From the NCBI GenBank assembly GCA_963978545.1, contig OZ021728.1:1612001-1676000 (forward strand): 64,000 nucleotides of DNA. The letters are read 5' to 3'. This DNA comes from Linyphia triangularis (taxonomy: Eukaryota; Arthropoda; Arachnida; Araneae; Linyphiidae). A model generated the notes under the pieces. It saw nothing but the letters and a program-made list of their open reading frames with translations, was not told the DNA's origin and ran no database searches. Shown in pieces: positions 22,820 through 34,600 of this stretch; positions within the stretch are counted from its first letter, which is position 1, and each line of letters begins with the position of its first letter. The position numbers were made by a program, and so were the translations under genes.

Positions 22820-24120
22820 AACAGTTTATTTTTTAATTTTTTGTATGATACACTTACATTTTTTCCTCTTTTTTACAAAAGAAAAAATGGAGCCACCCCA
22901 GTTACTGTCAACGGACCATAGACTTCTGGTTCCATATGACTTCTGAAACATTCTCTATATCAGGTTGTTTTAACCAATCATATTGATTAGCTTCTATCTT
23001 GTGAAGAAATTTGACTTCATATTGATGCAAGTGTTTTGTATCAACTCATATTGCTTGTATTTTTTTCAATGTAGCAGGTTCTTGTATAATATACACCATA
23101 ATAAGATGATATTTTAATGGGAGAATTGTATTCGCATGTTGAATTCATCATAATGTTTTGTTGAATAGCTGTCAGAGAATTCGTAGTATTATGAAAATTA
23201 TTTCCTTCTACAGAGTTTCTAAATTCCAGTTCTCTTCGTCATTATCAGATATTTCTTTCATTTAAATTTCAAGACCTTCCTTTTCCTCTTTTGCCTCATA
23301 TTCCTATTGGACTTAGTTTCTTTTTAACTTCAAATATGTATGAAGAGTTCGATTTTTTTTAGTTACTAACACAGAAAATTGGGACATCACCTGCTGTTTT
23401 GTAAAGTAGTCAGAAACACTCAACATTTTTGTTCCATTTAAATCTAAAAGCATCTTCATCTAAACTTTCTGAACAAACTTTTCAGCATGTTTTTTCCTTA
23501 CATGAAGGTGGTCTTATTTATAGAACTTTTGCGTCAATGTCAACTACTGCTTTTCTTCCTCCATTGCCCGACATAAATAGTGGGTATTTTATCAGGCTTA
23601 ACCAGTGGAATTTCATATCTCTCTTGTTTGTTAGAGGTTAATGAGTATGTTATATTAGTTGCTTTTATCTTCATTTTCTTACATAATATGTTTTGGCTTT
23701 GTCCTTTGGACTTTGTTACTGCTAGTACAGTTGTGTGTTATTCATCCACTACATGATTAATATCTAAGTCCTTGATTGAGGTGAACGTTGTTGTACATTC
23801 CACTCAGGGCTAAACACTACTAATCTTTGTTTCCTAGGTTGCTTCTTTCGGGGCGGATTCCCTTTGGAAAAATCTTCAGAAAACGGTTGTATGATTTAAA
23901 TTTGTGCTTGACATCTTCTATCTTTATGTCAGTTTTATTCCCAGGTCCAATATCATGATGGTTCTAAAATGTTATTCCTTCTTAATTCTCTAAGTTAAAA
24001 GAATGGTAAAACGATATGTTTTTCCAAGTGATTTTATCTATAGAGCCTTCTTAATGTTAAATATGAACAACAGAGCATTTCACATTTCTAATGATGCCAT
24101 TAGAGAGAAGAGCTTTATAT
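22820..24120 (-). pseudogene. broken coding-like sequence inside the TTAA element
   Basis: On the minus strand there are short stretches that read like protein (TDIKIEDVKHKFKSYNRF near 23900; HLHQYEVKFLHKIEANQYDW near 23000) separated by stops and frameshifts. They could be remains of the element's own transposase. No catalytic motif could be identified. Confidence 0.3.
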
Positions 24121-24213
24121 ATCTCTTGTGATGAGGAAGTATCATGGTCATCTTTGAAACGCTGTGGTTCGTTGAATTAACTGCGTATGATCTTCAGCCC
24201 CATTTCTTGGCTT

Positions 24214-24412
24214 AAGCTTGGCGTCCACTATCGCTATCAGAGCAGAGCAGATCAGAGCGGAGTGGATTAGAGCCAATTACAAGGCTGTCAACGTCCATTG
24301 TAGCTATAAGCTCGTGCTGTAGTAGACATTGGAAGCCTTGTAATTGGCTCTAATCCACTGCGCTCTGATCTGCTCTGCTCTGCTCTGATTAGCGATAGTG
24401 GACGCCAAGCTT
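24214..24412. mobile_element. hairpin MITE, AAGCTTGGCGTCCACTATCG termini
   Basis: Arms of about 70-80 nt form a near-perfect hairpin: AAGCTTGGCGTCCACTATCG on the left and its reverse complement on the right, with CAGAGCAGAGCAGATCAGAG inside. A smaller relative is at 571-652. Inserted within the 4.9-kb element. Confidence 0.8.
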
Positions 24413-25443
24413 TACTGTGCTACAACAACCAGCATTGTCATTTCTATCGACAGTTCTTATTCATACTGCTGCCACTCAAAATTGTGAATCTTATATCATA
24501 CTAAAAGATTCCATCACAAAACTTTAACATGAAAAGGATAAATATAGCAGACCAGGATGATTCTTGATAACTTTTTAGTAATATCAATAAAAATCTTTTT
24601 ATTTTTTAAAAAACTTCAAGCAGGCGTCAAAGTTATAAAACCTATTCTGACCTTTGAATGGTTTTATGAAACAAAATATGAAAGAAAACTCTTGGCACAA
24701 GTTTGCAGCTCACTTCATCAATGGAAAATGGCATCAATCAACTTTGCCGTTTTTGAACATTTTGATCATATTTACATCGTTGTTTCATAAAAATGAGCAG
24801 AGGTGCCAAAAAACAGACGATGGCAGTGTTAAGTACATTATAGTCCCTCTCAGCGCCATCACCTCATTGAGATTTTTGGCCTTAAATTAGGCCTAAAAGT
24901 AAAAAAATCCAGAATTAGGACTGACTTGACTGGAAACTTCAGATAGGTGCCAAAGTTTTTTTTACGCTAAATTATTATGTTTGTGGTGTACTATCACACA
25001 ACAATGCCAAATGTTTGGCCTATATCTGAAGTCAGCTAAATTTTGGCTCTTAAAGTAGTAAAAAATAGTGAATCGGACATATTTTTGTCCGCTATCTGCA
25101 CCAAAACTTTAGAGATGTGCCAAGAAATTAGCACTGATAACAATTAGTACTAGTAGTCTATTATACATTTTTGCAATCAAAAGTTTAGCACATGCAGAAA
25201 ATTTGGCAAAAAATTAATTCTTATGATAGCGTTTTTCATCAAAAATGCTGTAAAACGCGCCTCCCTTCCTCTACAAAACCAGCTGAAACACGACAATGGA
25301 ATGGAATTTTGTAAAGCGGTTTTCAAATTTGTAATCAGCATGACATAGAGAACATTTGCTGAAAATTTCATGGAAATCAAAAATTAGCATAATCACAGCC
25401 CAATGCTAATAAGTGTACCCCGCTCTCAGAAAATCACTCTTAA

Positions 25444-26376
25444 TACTATGTATTACTTTCATTGTAATTTATTTCTTCCATATACGATTTAGATGACTAT
25501 TAAATGACATATGATTGGGTAATATACGGATGAAAGTATTTTAATAATTAAAAATATTAGAAATCTGAAACTGTTATTTAGATTAACCGGGACATCGGTT
25601 TGGCGCATTTCGTTTATTATGTCTCCTGCCAGTGAACCTTTCAAATTAGTTTAAATTTACTTTGATTCATCAAATTTGATTTTGAACTTGACGGGAAGAA
25701 TATAATTAATACTTTTTAATTTTATAAATTCTTCTCATGGGCACCTATGTTTGAATGTTTGCATTTAAGTTTTTATGTGACTTTTTTAATTTCATTGATA
25801 ATATAGGCTTGCAATACGATTTCAATCCATACTCTCCAATCGAATGAATTGGGTCTGGATTAAAACTTTTAAACTTTTATTTTGAGAAGCTGAAAAGGAG
25901 GGGTTACATATCCCCTCGTGAACTAAATTTGTTTATCATGATTGTATGTAAATGCATTTAGTATGTATTGATCAAAAACGGGGGAGGGGGTAAGGACTTG
26001 TAATAAATTACAATAAAAACATTATTATTGTTCAAGTTTTCATTATTTATTGTAATTATGTTTTATTATTCATTATAATTATCTTTCATTATGTATCAAA
26101 ATTTAATTTATTAAAATGTGTTACTATTTTATAGATTTTAACAAGCAGTGATTATTTTTCTTCTTTGTAAATAATTATTTAATATATAAAAAAACTAGTC
26201 AATTAATATTTGTTCCTTTATGTTCGTGGTTCTTTATCGTAATTTTCGCCGATTCCCAATGGGACAGAATCACTAAAAACTCGCTCTACTCAAAATCAAG
26301 ATAGTTTGAGCAACTTTTCTCTCTTGTCGATTGAAAAAGATATGTTGGTGTTTAATTTCAAACTTTACAATAGGGA
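25444..26376. other. no gene seen
   Basis: AT-rich. No domain-bearing frame and no terminal repeats noticed. Confidence 0.45.
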
Positions 26377-26390
26377 AATATAGTGGTCGG

Positions 26391-26690
26391 TCGGTTGGTT
26401 GGTTGGTTGGTTGGTTGGTTGGTTGGTTGGTTGGTTGGTTGGTTGGTTGGTTGGTTGGTTGGTTGGTTGGTTGGTTGGTTGGTTGGTTGGTTGGTTGGTT
26501 GGTTGGTTGGTTGGTTGGTTGGTTGGTTGGTTGGTTGGTTGGTTGGTTGGTTGGTTGGTTGGTTGGTTGGTTGGTTGGTTGGTTGGTTGGTTGGTTGGTT
26601 GGTTGGTTGGTTGGTTGGTTGGTTGGTTGGTTGGTTGGTTGGTTGGTTGGTTGGTTGGTTGGTTGGTTGGTTGGTTGGTTGGTTGGTTGT
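26391..26690. repeat. (GGTT)n microsatellite, about 75 units
   Basis: Uninterrupted GGTT tetranucleotide, continuous with the SINE tail (normally 2-3 units). Frames reading VGWLVGWL or NQPTNQPT on either strand are artefacts of this repeat. Confidence 0.98.
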
Positions 26691-26766
26691 ATTCAGATTA
26701 TCTGGCGCCGTCAGCAACACGAGGGCCATAATGCGCCGAAACATTCATCATTAGACGAGCCAACAT

Positions 26767-28793
26767 CTTAGAGGAGGGATGGGAGGTAGAGGTAGGGAAA
26801 CCCTAAAGGAAGTGTTCCATGATAAAGTCACGTGACTTTGAAGACCCTCGGCAAATTCTTCTCCCCGCAAAGCTGTCTTAGCATGGGTTTTCAATGGCGA
26901 TTGCGTAGCCTTGAAAAAAAATTTGCTTAAATTTCCATTAAAAAAGGTTGTTTACTGTTGCGTCAACGCCTGTTATGGAAAGCACACATTATAAAACTTT
27001 CTCAGGATCACTGGAAAAGTTTTTAGCGCATTTGTAGCAAAAGTGGATTCAATAATCCTTCAAACAGCACGTCCATTCAAAAAGTGTATAAACAGTTTCT
27101 GACACAGATACTGGAAATTCAATTGTTTTAGATAACACTAATATCTTAAATGTCTTATGACAGTAAATCCGCATTTATCAGCACCTAACAAATGTGAGGA
27201 TGTCATTGCTAATGAAGTCTTAACAAGAAAAAATTGCAAAAGAAACATACAGTAATCGTTATGTAGTAAGAAATATTAAGATTAGGTTAAAATCATAAGA
27301 AAAAATAAGGGGGATTTACAAAACCTACTTTAGATGCAATAAAATTATGTAGAACTGCGGGGAAAAAATATTTTTAAGTGATTGTGAAATTAAATTAAAA
27401 AATATAATGCATAGGGTAGTCTCTCAAAGTCTTTCTGGTATTGATTCAAATCTTCCATATTTATTTAATCTAATTACTTGCCATGCTATGGACTAATCAT
27501 CCTTGGAAAATTGGAAAATCATCGAATGTTGTTGATGAAGTCAATTTTATTTTGTGAACCTAAAAATAAGACTGTCACTTGGGTAAAACATTCACTGAAA
27601 GAAATCAAAGTGGCAGAATTCATCGTAAAAAGGCAAAAAATACTTTGTTTTGGGGGCAATAAATGTTAATATATGGTAAAATTGACTTCATTCAACAATG
27701 TTTGTTGGCAAAGCAATTAAATACATTTTTACAATTCACCTATATATATATGAGTCATAAACTGCATTTGTATACTCTGTCTGAAATTGGTTGGTTGTAT
27801 TCAGATTAACGCCGTCAGCAACACGAGGGCTATAATGCGCCGAAACATTCGTCATTAGACAAGCCAACATACATTTACAAACACCCATGCCTAACACTGG
27901 ACTCGAACCCGCAACCTTGCGGTCTAGAAGCTAGCACGCTAGCCACTATACCGTTTGGTCGGCCTGTCTGAAATTGATTCAATATAAAATAATATATGTA
28001 CTGTTTTATAACAAATACCATGGTAAAAATATACGATTTTTTACCCTTTTCATACTTTATTTTTCATATGATAGATTTCATTTTTTGCTCATCATGCGCA
28101 ATCTACTATTGGCGAATTTTACTATTATCTGGCGAATTTTACTATTTAGCTTTAAAAACTTTCACAAATCAAACATTTTTAGTAAATTCGTATGTGTTTA
28201 TCCGCCAGAAAGCATTAATTATTAATGTGTAAGGGAAATTGATGAAAAGTACCAAAACAATAACTGAATGGGAAATTTCACTTGTAATGTAGTTTCAAAG
28301 TTCATCTTTTTCACCGTCAGATATATTAATATTGATTACCTACCAAACTACAAACTCGTACTTAAAATTTATTTTGTATAGTGTAAAACTCATATTTTTA
28401 AAAAAATTTTTCGCTAAATGTGGTTGCAAAATTATAACACAAGCTTTTCTACAATATTAAGTATAACAAACATTTAGTACCGGTAAATTAATAAAATTAG
28501 AAAAAAAAAGTACTGACATTAAAACAAAAGCTATATAAATGAATTTCAGATATCTCGCAGATTTTTATTTTTACTCTTTTGCCAATGTCCTCCAAGAGAG
28601 AATGAACGAAATTTTGAATTGATTAAAAAAAAATTGTTGATTGGAAGAACGTGAAAATTGCCTAAACACACTGTGCCAAAGATTTTCGCCAAATATGGTA
28701 GTTTGAAACCACGTGACTTTGGCTTAACTACGGGGCACCGAAACGCGGGGAGTTAGCATAGCGTTGCTCTCTCTACTATATTTCTCCTCTAAG
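26767..28793. mobile_element. P/THAP-type DNA transposon with 8-bp TSD
   Basis: Ends CTTAGAGGAG and CTCCTCTAAG. The 8-bp duplication GCCAACAT (26759-26766 and 28794-28801) is of the SINE body itself. Subterminal inverted motifs AAGTCACGTGACTTTG and AAAGTCACGTGG lie inside. Near 26940-27000 a plus frame reads KKVVYCCVNACYGKH, like the start of a THAP zinc finger (C-x2-4-C). The rest is decayed. 8-bp TSD plus THAP suggests a P-type element; hAT is the alternative. Confidence 0.7.
27790..27963 (-). mobile_element. tRNA-derived SINE (S1) with TSD
   Basis: Complete minus S1 (CTGGC lost from the body). A 13-bp TSD, CTGTCTGAAATTG, lies at 27777-27789 and 27964-27976. It lies inside the P/THAP-type element, so it is younger than that. 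Confidence 0.92.
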
Positions 28794-28877
28794 GCCAACA
28801 TACATTTACAAACACCCATGCCTAACACGGGACTCGAACCCGCACCCTCGCGGTCTAGAAGTTAATATAGTGGTCGG

Positions 28878-29874
28878 ATTGGCAGACCCAATGTATATGT
28901 ATCAAAATATTGATTGGTTATTTTAACCATTTACTTACTGTTTTTAAATCCCTCTCCAAATATAAAATATTATAAATAAAATACTCGTACAATTTTTATA
29001 AATTATAATATTTAATTTACAATGTTTTACTATGGGTATTTTATTATTATAAGTTTTAGTTTGATAAAAACATATTTTTATGCCACTAATCTTTTGTATC
29101 ATTATTTTCATTTAAATGTCTTTATTTTTATTCATAACATCCTACTGAAAATTACTTACATTTAGCTACAGAAATAAGCACTAATTTCAGACATTGGTGG
29201 CGAAATTGTACAACCAAGTTGGCTAGTTATCCGTAAAAGGAAGATTACTAGTAAAAAGCGCGAAATGCAAAATATTGAAGTGAATGAAATTTAAAATGCC
29301 AGCCGAGCTTATTTCGAAAAATGTGTTTTAGCTTAACAAGAAGTTTTGTGCCACATCCTTAATACATGTAAAATTTGAGAACATTTGTCTATCACTATTG
29401 TACACAAATGCATGTAGTAACGATTGAGAACAGGGTAATGGGGGGGGGGGGGGGAGGAAAAGATTTACCGATGACCACTACGAAAAGTCACGCCTCGCCA
29501 CTGGCTAACAGCTACCCGTAAAAAAAATGCAGCTCTCAAGAATACGCAGATATGATGGGTCAAAATACTGCAGAGTACTTTTGGTAAAAGATTGCTGGCA
29601 GTGAACTTGGCGGGTAGCACACCTAGATAACCATAACCTTTTTTTTTCCCCCATCCTTTAATTTTACACTTATATTATAAAGTAAAACTTAAAAAATAAG
29701 ACTTTAAATCAACTCTTATTCACGTACTGCATTCACCGAGTGAAAATAATAATCAAAGTGTTGAAAGATACGGGCGAAACGTCTCACAACTATGTGCTCG
29801 TGGTGAAAAGGCCCGTCTGAAAGAGCCTTTAACTTGATGTACAAAACCTATCGATGCCCGCACTAAATTCTAAT
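28878..29874. other. no gene seen; poly-G run
   Basis: AT-rich. A poly-G tract lies at about 29440-29452. Nothing else recognised until the signal-peptide-like exon at 29875. Confidence 0.4.
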
Positions 29875-29965
29875 ATGTTCGCACGAATATTTTTAAGTTG
29901 TTTTCTCATCGTCTGGATTATTTCAAATACAAAACTTCTTGCGCATTTTGTGAAAGAGCGAAAAA
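29875..29965 (+). CDS. candidate first exon: signal peptide, partial gene
   Basis: The ATG at 29875 opens 30 codons reading MFARIFLSCFLIVWIISNTK and LLAHFVKERK, a textbook signal peptide with cleavage likely after LLA. It is followed directly by AAAAA|GTAAGT, a perfect donor, leaving one nucleotide over (phase 1, the usual phase for signal-peptide exons). No later exon could be identified downstream, where an LTR and other repeats lie, and no TATA box is evident. It may be the start of a secreted-protein gene or a leftover exon. Function unknown. Confidence 0.4.
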
Positions 29966-30099
29966 GTAAGTCCTCTCAACAATCTTAGATGCCTAAGTAA
30001 CTAGTTATTAATAACCACATTGTTACACAAATTTTCTGTATATAACTGTGTGTTCTTTTAAAGTTCTATTTTATTTTACTGGTTAATAGCGATAAATAC

Positions 30100-30765
30100 T
30101 TCTTTCGAACCCATCCCAAGTAGTTGCGTGGATGGATTCGAAAGACTTGAAGCCAAAGCAGATTAAAACTTGAAGAAATTTATTCCGATGCAACTCTTCG
30201 GAGGTTCTCTTACAACTCGTAGACTCAATACAGCTCTTTACTCAACAATGGAGCACAAACAGCAGTTGAAAACTAGATACACAACTGCTAAAATCGTCGC
30301 AAAAGACAATGCAATACAGTTCACTTTCGAAACTACTCTGAACGCTCACTGAGAGACAACTAACTAACTCACTCAACTCACTATCAGCCTTTTATATAGG
30401 AAAGCTTCCTTCGCGAATCTTCTAGAGATAGAAATTTGGAGAATTTTCCAGATCGCAGTCGAAAAGCCCTATACAGGTACATGGGGACTGAAAGTCTCGC
30501 CAAATAGTCGTCAAATTTGTCGACCAAAATTAATCGCCAACTTGGCGAGATTGCCATTAACCGTAATGCTAAATGGCCTTCTCCTTGTAAAACTCGTTTT
30601 CCAGCATTAGCTCTGTACAACTCGTTTTCAAGCATTAGGAGACACATTGCAGGAAAGCGAAGTGAAGACAAACTCTTGCACTGCCTTATACTAAATGTAC
30701 ATAAATTTTCCTTTTTATATAATTAATACAACGAAATATTTACAAACATACAGAAATTCGTAACA
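30100..30765 (-). mobile_element. solo LTR, family L1 copy 1
   Basis: On the minus strand it begins TGTTACGAATTTCTGTATG, carries the promoter CTATATAAAAGGCTG at about 30395, and ends near GAAGCCAAAGCAG..TTCGAA. It is collinear with the LTR at 58808-59780. No internal retrotransposon sequence flanks it. Exact 3' end uncertain. Confidence 0.75.
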
Positions 30766-30819
30766 ATATGTTTTACTACCCAGTTTAATAGACATATCTC
30801 TATATTAAAAAAAAGTATA

Positions 30820-30995
30820 TAATAAATTTTAATATTAATGTAATAAATTTTAATATTAAAATTTATTACATTAATATTAAAATTTATTACATTAATATTA
30901 ATGTAATAAATTTTAATATTAATGTAATAAATTTTAATAGTAATGTAATAAATTTTAATAGTAATGCAATAAATTTTAATAGTAATGTAATAATT
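30820..30995. repeat. AT-only tandem/inverted repeat
   Basis: Repeats of TAATAAATTTTAATATTAATG and its inverse, about 8-9 units of 19-21 bp, with an orientation switch near 30860. Non-coding. Confidence 0.85.
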
Positions 30996-31528
30996 TGCTA
31001 ATTTTAAATTTGGAATCTAAATGCATATAGTCAAAATGAACAAGTTGAAATATAAATGATTTCTAAGCCATTCAAGAGGACACTCATTGCTCAAAATTTT
31101 CTGTAAAAAGAATATGTTGAAGTGTTGTACAACAATCTAGCAGGTGCACAATTTGCAAAACTTTTTATTTATATTCTGTCTTTTAAGTTCATTAGTCTAA
31201 ACGTCTAATATATAGTTTCGAATGCAATACTTGGAAATAAATAGAATGAAAACAAATTGATTATGTATTTCATCAATTGTTATTTTATTATTCAATAATT
31301 TATTTTAATGTTTTTGACAACCAACATTCTGTTTTCATTTCTATAATATGATAGAAAAATGTATCACAAAAGTTTTCTAAAATAGTGTTTTAAAATTAAA
31401 GTCATTGTTAGTTTGATATTTAAAAAAAAAAAAAAATTATTTTCAAAAATTAAAACGTTTTTAAAAGGATCGAAATCTCTAGGATAACATGTGCTTCTTA
31501 ATACTTTAAGAGCATAGGTTGGGTTTAA

Positions 31529-32262
31529 GGGGGTGCGGTAAAACTTTATTTATGTACATTTTTACGTCAAAAATTTATTTTATGTACGAGATATTATTTA
31601 TATATCTTTGAGAAAATGTTTTTTTAAATATTGTGTTTTGTTATTTCAAAAAAATTTAAAAACCAAGAAAAATCCATAATAATTGATGTTTGCGTATTTT
31701 GATATAAGTCGAGAAAAAATAAAAAAAATTTCAAAGTGAAAGCTTTCTGTAATACATAATTATATAAAGAAAATTTTGTCTTCACAGAATTTTGATTGGT
31801 GAACTAAAAAAAAATTTAAAAATTCTCAAAGTTAAAATATTGAAATTTTTGCTTTTTTTTATGTTATCTTTTACGCTAAAAATTATATTTTAAAACACAG
31901 AATTATTTTACAGAATTAAAAAAATAAAATTCTGCGAAGACAAAATATTTAAAACTATATAAATTAAATGCTCCGAAAATTTGAATAGCCAATTGTTAAT
32001 GGTTCTGGAGATATATCGATTTGAATATGCAACATCTGTGAAAAACACTAGTGCTCGAAAAACGCATTTTAAGCAGTCGCTTGAAACTGTGTTACGCCCA
32101 TTAGTGATGTTTAAATCACAGGTAATTTTGTGGCGTTCTAATCACCGGAGGAATAAGATAAAAACATCATTCTCTTCAGGAATGTATGAACTATTTTTTT
32201 AAATCAGAAAAAAAATTGGGATTTTTGAAGAAATTTCGGTACCATACCCCCCCCCCCCCCCC
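31529..32262. mobile_element. possible TTAA-flanked MITE with GGGGGTGCGGTA ends
   Basis: Left tip TTAA|GGGGGTGCGGTA; right tip, inverted, TTAA|GGGGG..TATGGTACC, where the C run is expanded to 17. About 730 bp, AT-rich, no transposase. Called from the matching tips only. Confidence 0.45.
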
Positions 32263-32266
32263 TTAA

Positions 32267-32778
32267 GTTTGTTTGGGGCAAAGGCAACGCGTATATTTTG
32301 CAATCGGATTTTAGAAAATAAAATAGGTCCACTTTGCACAGAAATTTTATTGTGTATGTCGCTATTGCACTGTTTCGATGTGGTTCTAAAAAAGCCTCAA
32401 AATGCAGTAAAGTGCATCAAGAAGGTGGGATATTTTTAAACCCGCCGTGCCCCAAAGAACTAAAATATGAATTTGATATCAAATTCACATACTTAGCTCA
32501 ATTTCCCGAATATCCATAAAAAAAATTCTATCTTGTAAACATGGCAAATTAGTTAGAACCCGTAACTTAAATTTCTATTTTGCTTGATTTGACACATTTC
32601 CATTCTCATATGAACAATATTATCTCCAATAAAATTAATACCTTAATATCCTGACATTGGAAGCAAGAATTCTACTAAAATAAAAAAATAATTTGTTTCT
32701 GTATAAAATTTGGTGCTTGCAAGTGAAGAGCCAAAACTTCACCCGTAATTAACAATGCATGAAGCTATGGGAAGTTTT
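32267..32778. other. no supported gene
   Basis: A 61-codon plus frame (32334-32519) with a few Cys follows a TTTGCACAG that could act as a splice acceptor, but no partner exon or family is recognisable. Confidence 0.3.
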
Positions 32779-32793
32779 CTCCTTCCCGCTCTT

Positions 32794-32926
32794 TGCCAAC
32801 CAAACGGTATAGCTTCTTGACCGCGAGTCCCGTGTTACAGGCATGGGTGTTTGTATGTTGGCTTGTCTAATGACGAATGTTTCGACGCGCCCTCGTGTTG
32901 CCGCCAGATAATCTGAATACAACCAA
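32794..32926 (+). mobile_element. tRNA-derived SINE (S1), deleted copy with TSD
   Basis: Several internal deletions (A box region, B box, part of the body), but ends are intact: GCCAACCAAACGG to CAACCAA. Near-perfect TSD CCTTCCCGCTCTTTG / CCTTCCCGTTCTTTG. Confidence 0.88.
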
Positions 32927-32941
32927 CCTTCCCGTTCTTTG

Positions 32942-33344
32942 TCTTAATGCACTTCAGAAATGCGCTCAGCCCATCGATATGGATAAACTGCTCCGATGGT
33001 AAAGCAAGGCAAAAAACGTGCCGGCAGAAATGTTTGCTTTACAGCGAATGGTGGTACGATTTCCTGAATCATGTTCAATTACTGTGTTGCATATAATTGC
33101 AACAACAGCGCAAATAGGAAAAATATAATATATAACAAATAAAAATATAAATATAATAGTTTTCACCTGCAAGTAAAAAATAGTCATTCAAATATGTTAA
33201 TGAATTTTTTTTTTTTTTTTTTTTTTTAAATATATCTAAAATGACTCTTCTAACATTGATCGCTCGTGGTTAATGATTGATCTCTTATATGGCAATTCAT
33301 ATCATAAAAAATATATTTTGAATTCAGAAAATATAGTATAATGA
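32942..33344. other. no gene; poly-T tract
   Basis: Poly-T at about 33207-33226. The 73-codon minus frame 32966-33187 has a hydrophobic N-terminus but no donor or homologue that I recognise. Confidence 0.35.
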
Positions 33345-34600
33345 TCTATAATAATAAAACAAGCTGTGTGTCTGTCTGTGGCTCTGTGGATCTATAGAAA
33401 CCTACTTAAAATTGAAGGAGAGCTCTGAAATTTTCAAAATAAGAAGTTTTAACTTTCTAATTTTATGCATGTCAAACAGAATGTTAAAATTTTAATGAAT
33501 TCTTTTTTAATTGATTTTTGTAATTAATTTATTTTTTACAAAGTGATTTCAAATAGAGATACAGCTCTGAAATTTTCAACCTAAGTAGTTTTAACCTTCT
33601 AAATGAACTTTTGAAAAACAAAATTTTAAATTTTTATATGGTTCTTTTTTAATTATTTTTTTTAAATTAATTAATAAATATTTTACAAAACGATTTCTAA
33701 TATGGCTATAGCTCGGAAATTTTCAACATAAGTAGTTTTAGCCTTTTAATTGGACTTTTGAAAAACAGAATATTAAATTTTGATTTAGTTCTTTTTTAAT
33801 TAATTTTTTTAATTAATAAATATCTTACAAAACGATTTCTAATGAGGCTACAGCTCTAAAATTTTAAACATAGTAGTTTTTTTTAAACACAATTGTTTTG
33901 TGAACTTTTGAAAACAGAATTTTGAAATTTCACTTGTTTTTTAATTAATTAACAATTGTTTTACAAAACGATTTCTAACTGGGCTACATTTCAGAAATTT
34001 TCAACACAAGTAGTTTTGGCCTTCTAATTAGATTTTTGACAAAAAGAACGTTAAAATTTTAATTTATCTTTTAATGATTTTTTAATTAATATTTTCTCAA
34101 AAAGCGACTTCTAATAGGCCTAGAGCTTTGAAAGTTTCTACATAAGTAGTTTTGACCTTCTAATTGGCCTTTTTACAAACATCACGTGTTAAAATATTCT
34201 TAAAGGGTATGTTGTGTTATAGTTATTAACGGGGAGTTTTTTTATTGTGTCTCGACAAGGGAGGGGCTTCTAATATTAAGACTTTACGTAGCAATTAGTG
34301 TTTAGTGTGTGAAGCGACCTTATGCTTACACTGCAATGAACCTTTCATCGAGCAAAGCGAGCTCATGTTTGCATAGCAATGAACCTTTCTACGAGTTAAG
34401 TAAGCCTGTTCTTATGTGTCACTTACTTTTTCAGCGAGCGAAGCGAGCTCGATTTTGCGTTGCGATGAACTTCCTGCTAGCGAAGCGCCAAAAATTGAGG
34501 CCTATACACCAATGACGGATTTCTGCAATGCGGGGCCTCACAGCTGGTTAAAATATTTCACATAGTAAAATTTTGTGGCGAAGCATGGGTATTCAGCTAG
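33345..34600 (+). mobile_element. non-autonomous Helitron, complete ends
   Basis: 5' end A|TCTATAATAATAAAACAAGC and 3' end GCATGGGTATTCAGCTAG|T, giving the 5'-TC, CTAG-3' and A/T host flanks of Helitrons. Inside are about six diverged repeats of about 130 bp, each with AAGTAGTTTTGGCCTTCTAA and TACAAAACGATTTCTAAT. No Rep/helicase. A second copy is at 53843. Frames such as 34309-34515 are readings of the repeat. Confidence 0.85.

Larger units (their letters stand above)
20504..25439. mobile_element. 4.9-kb TTAA-flanked element with inverted arms of about 850 bp
   Basis: The left arm (20504 to about 21350) and right arm (about 24600 to 25439) are long diverged inverted copies. Both begin GAGTGATTTTCTGAGAG and share CTGGTTTTGTAGAGGAAGGG and GTGCTAAACTTTTGATTGCA (19 and 20 nt). 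TTAA sits immediately outside both tips (20500-20503 and 25440-25443), as in TTAA-targeting transposons. The interior holds a LINE RNase H fragment, broken coding-like sequence and a hairpin MITE. Two unrelated copies of a repeat in opposite orientation is the alternative, but exact TTAA at both tips favours one element. Confidence 0.65.
26391..28863 (-). mobile_element. SINE S1 with giant (GGTT)n tail, split by a DNA transposon
   Basis: The 3' part of S1 (26690-26766) and its remaining head part (28794-28863) flank a 2.0-kb transposon. The outer 14-bp direct repeat AATATAGTGGTCGG (26377-26390 and 28864-28877) bounds the whole, showing one SINE insertion later interrupted. The head is 5'-truncated. 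The tail is expanded to about 300 bp of GGTT. Confidence 0.85.

Noticed and set aside
20533..25380. Matching 67-72-codon frames at 20533-20751 (+) and 25177-25380 (-) as a conserved small protein
   Set aside because: They lie in the two inverted arms, so they are the same repeat; no start context or domain.
26331..26771. Long frames reading VGWLVGWL (+) and NQPTNQPT (-)
   Set aside because: They translate the (GGTT)n microsatellite and SINE tail.
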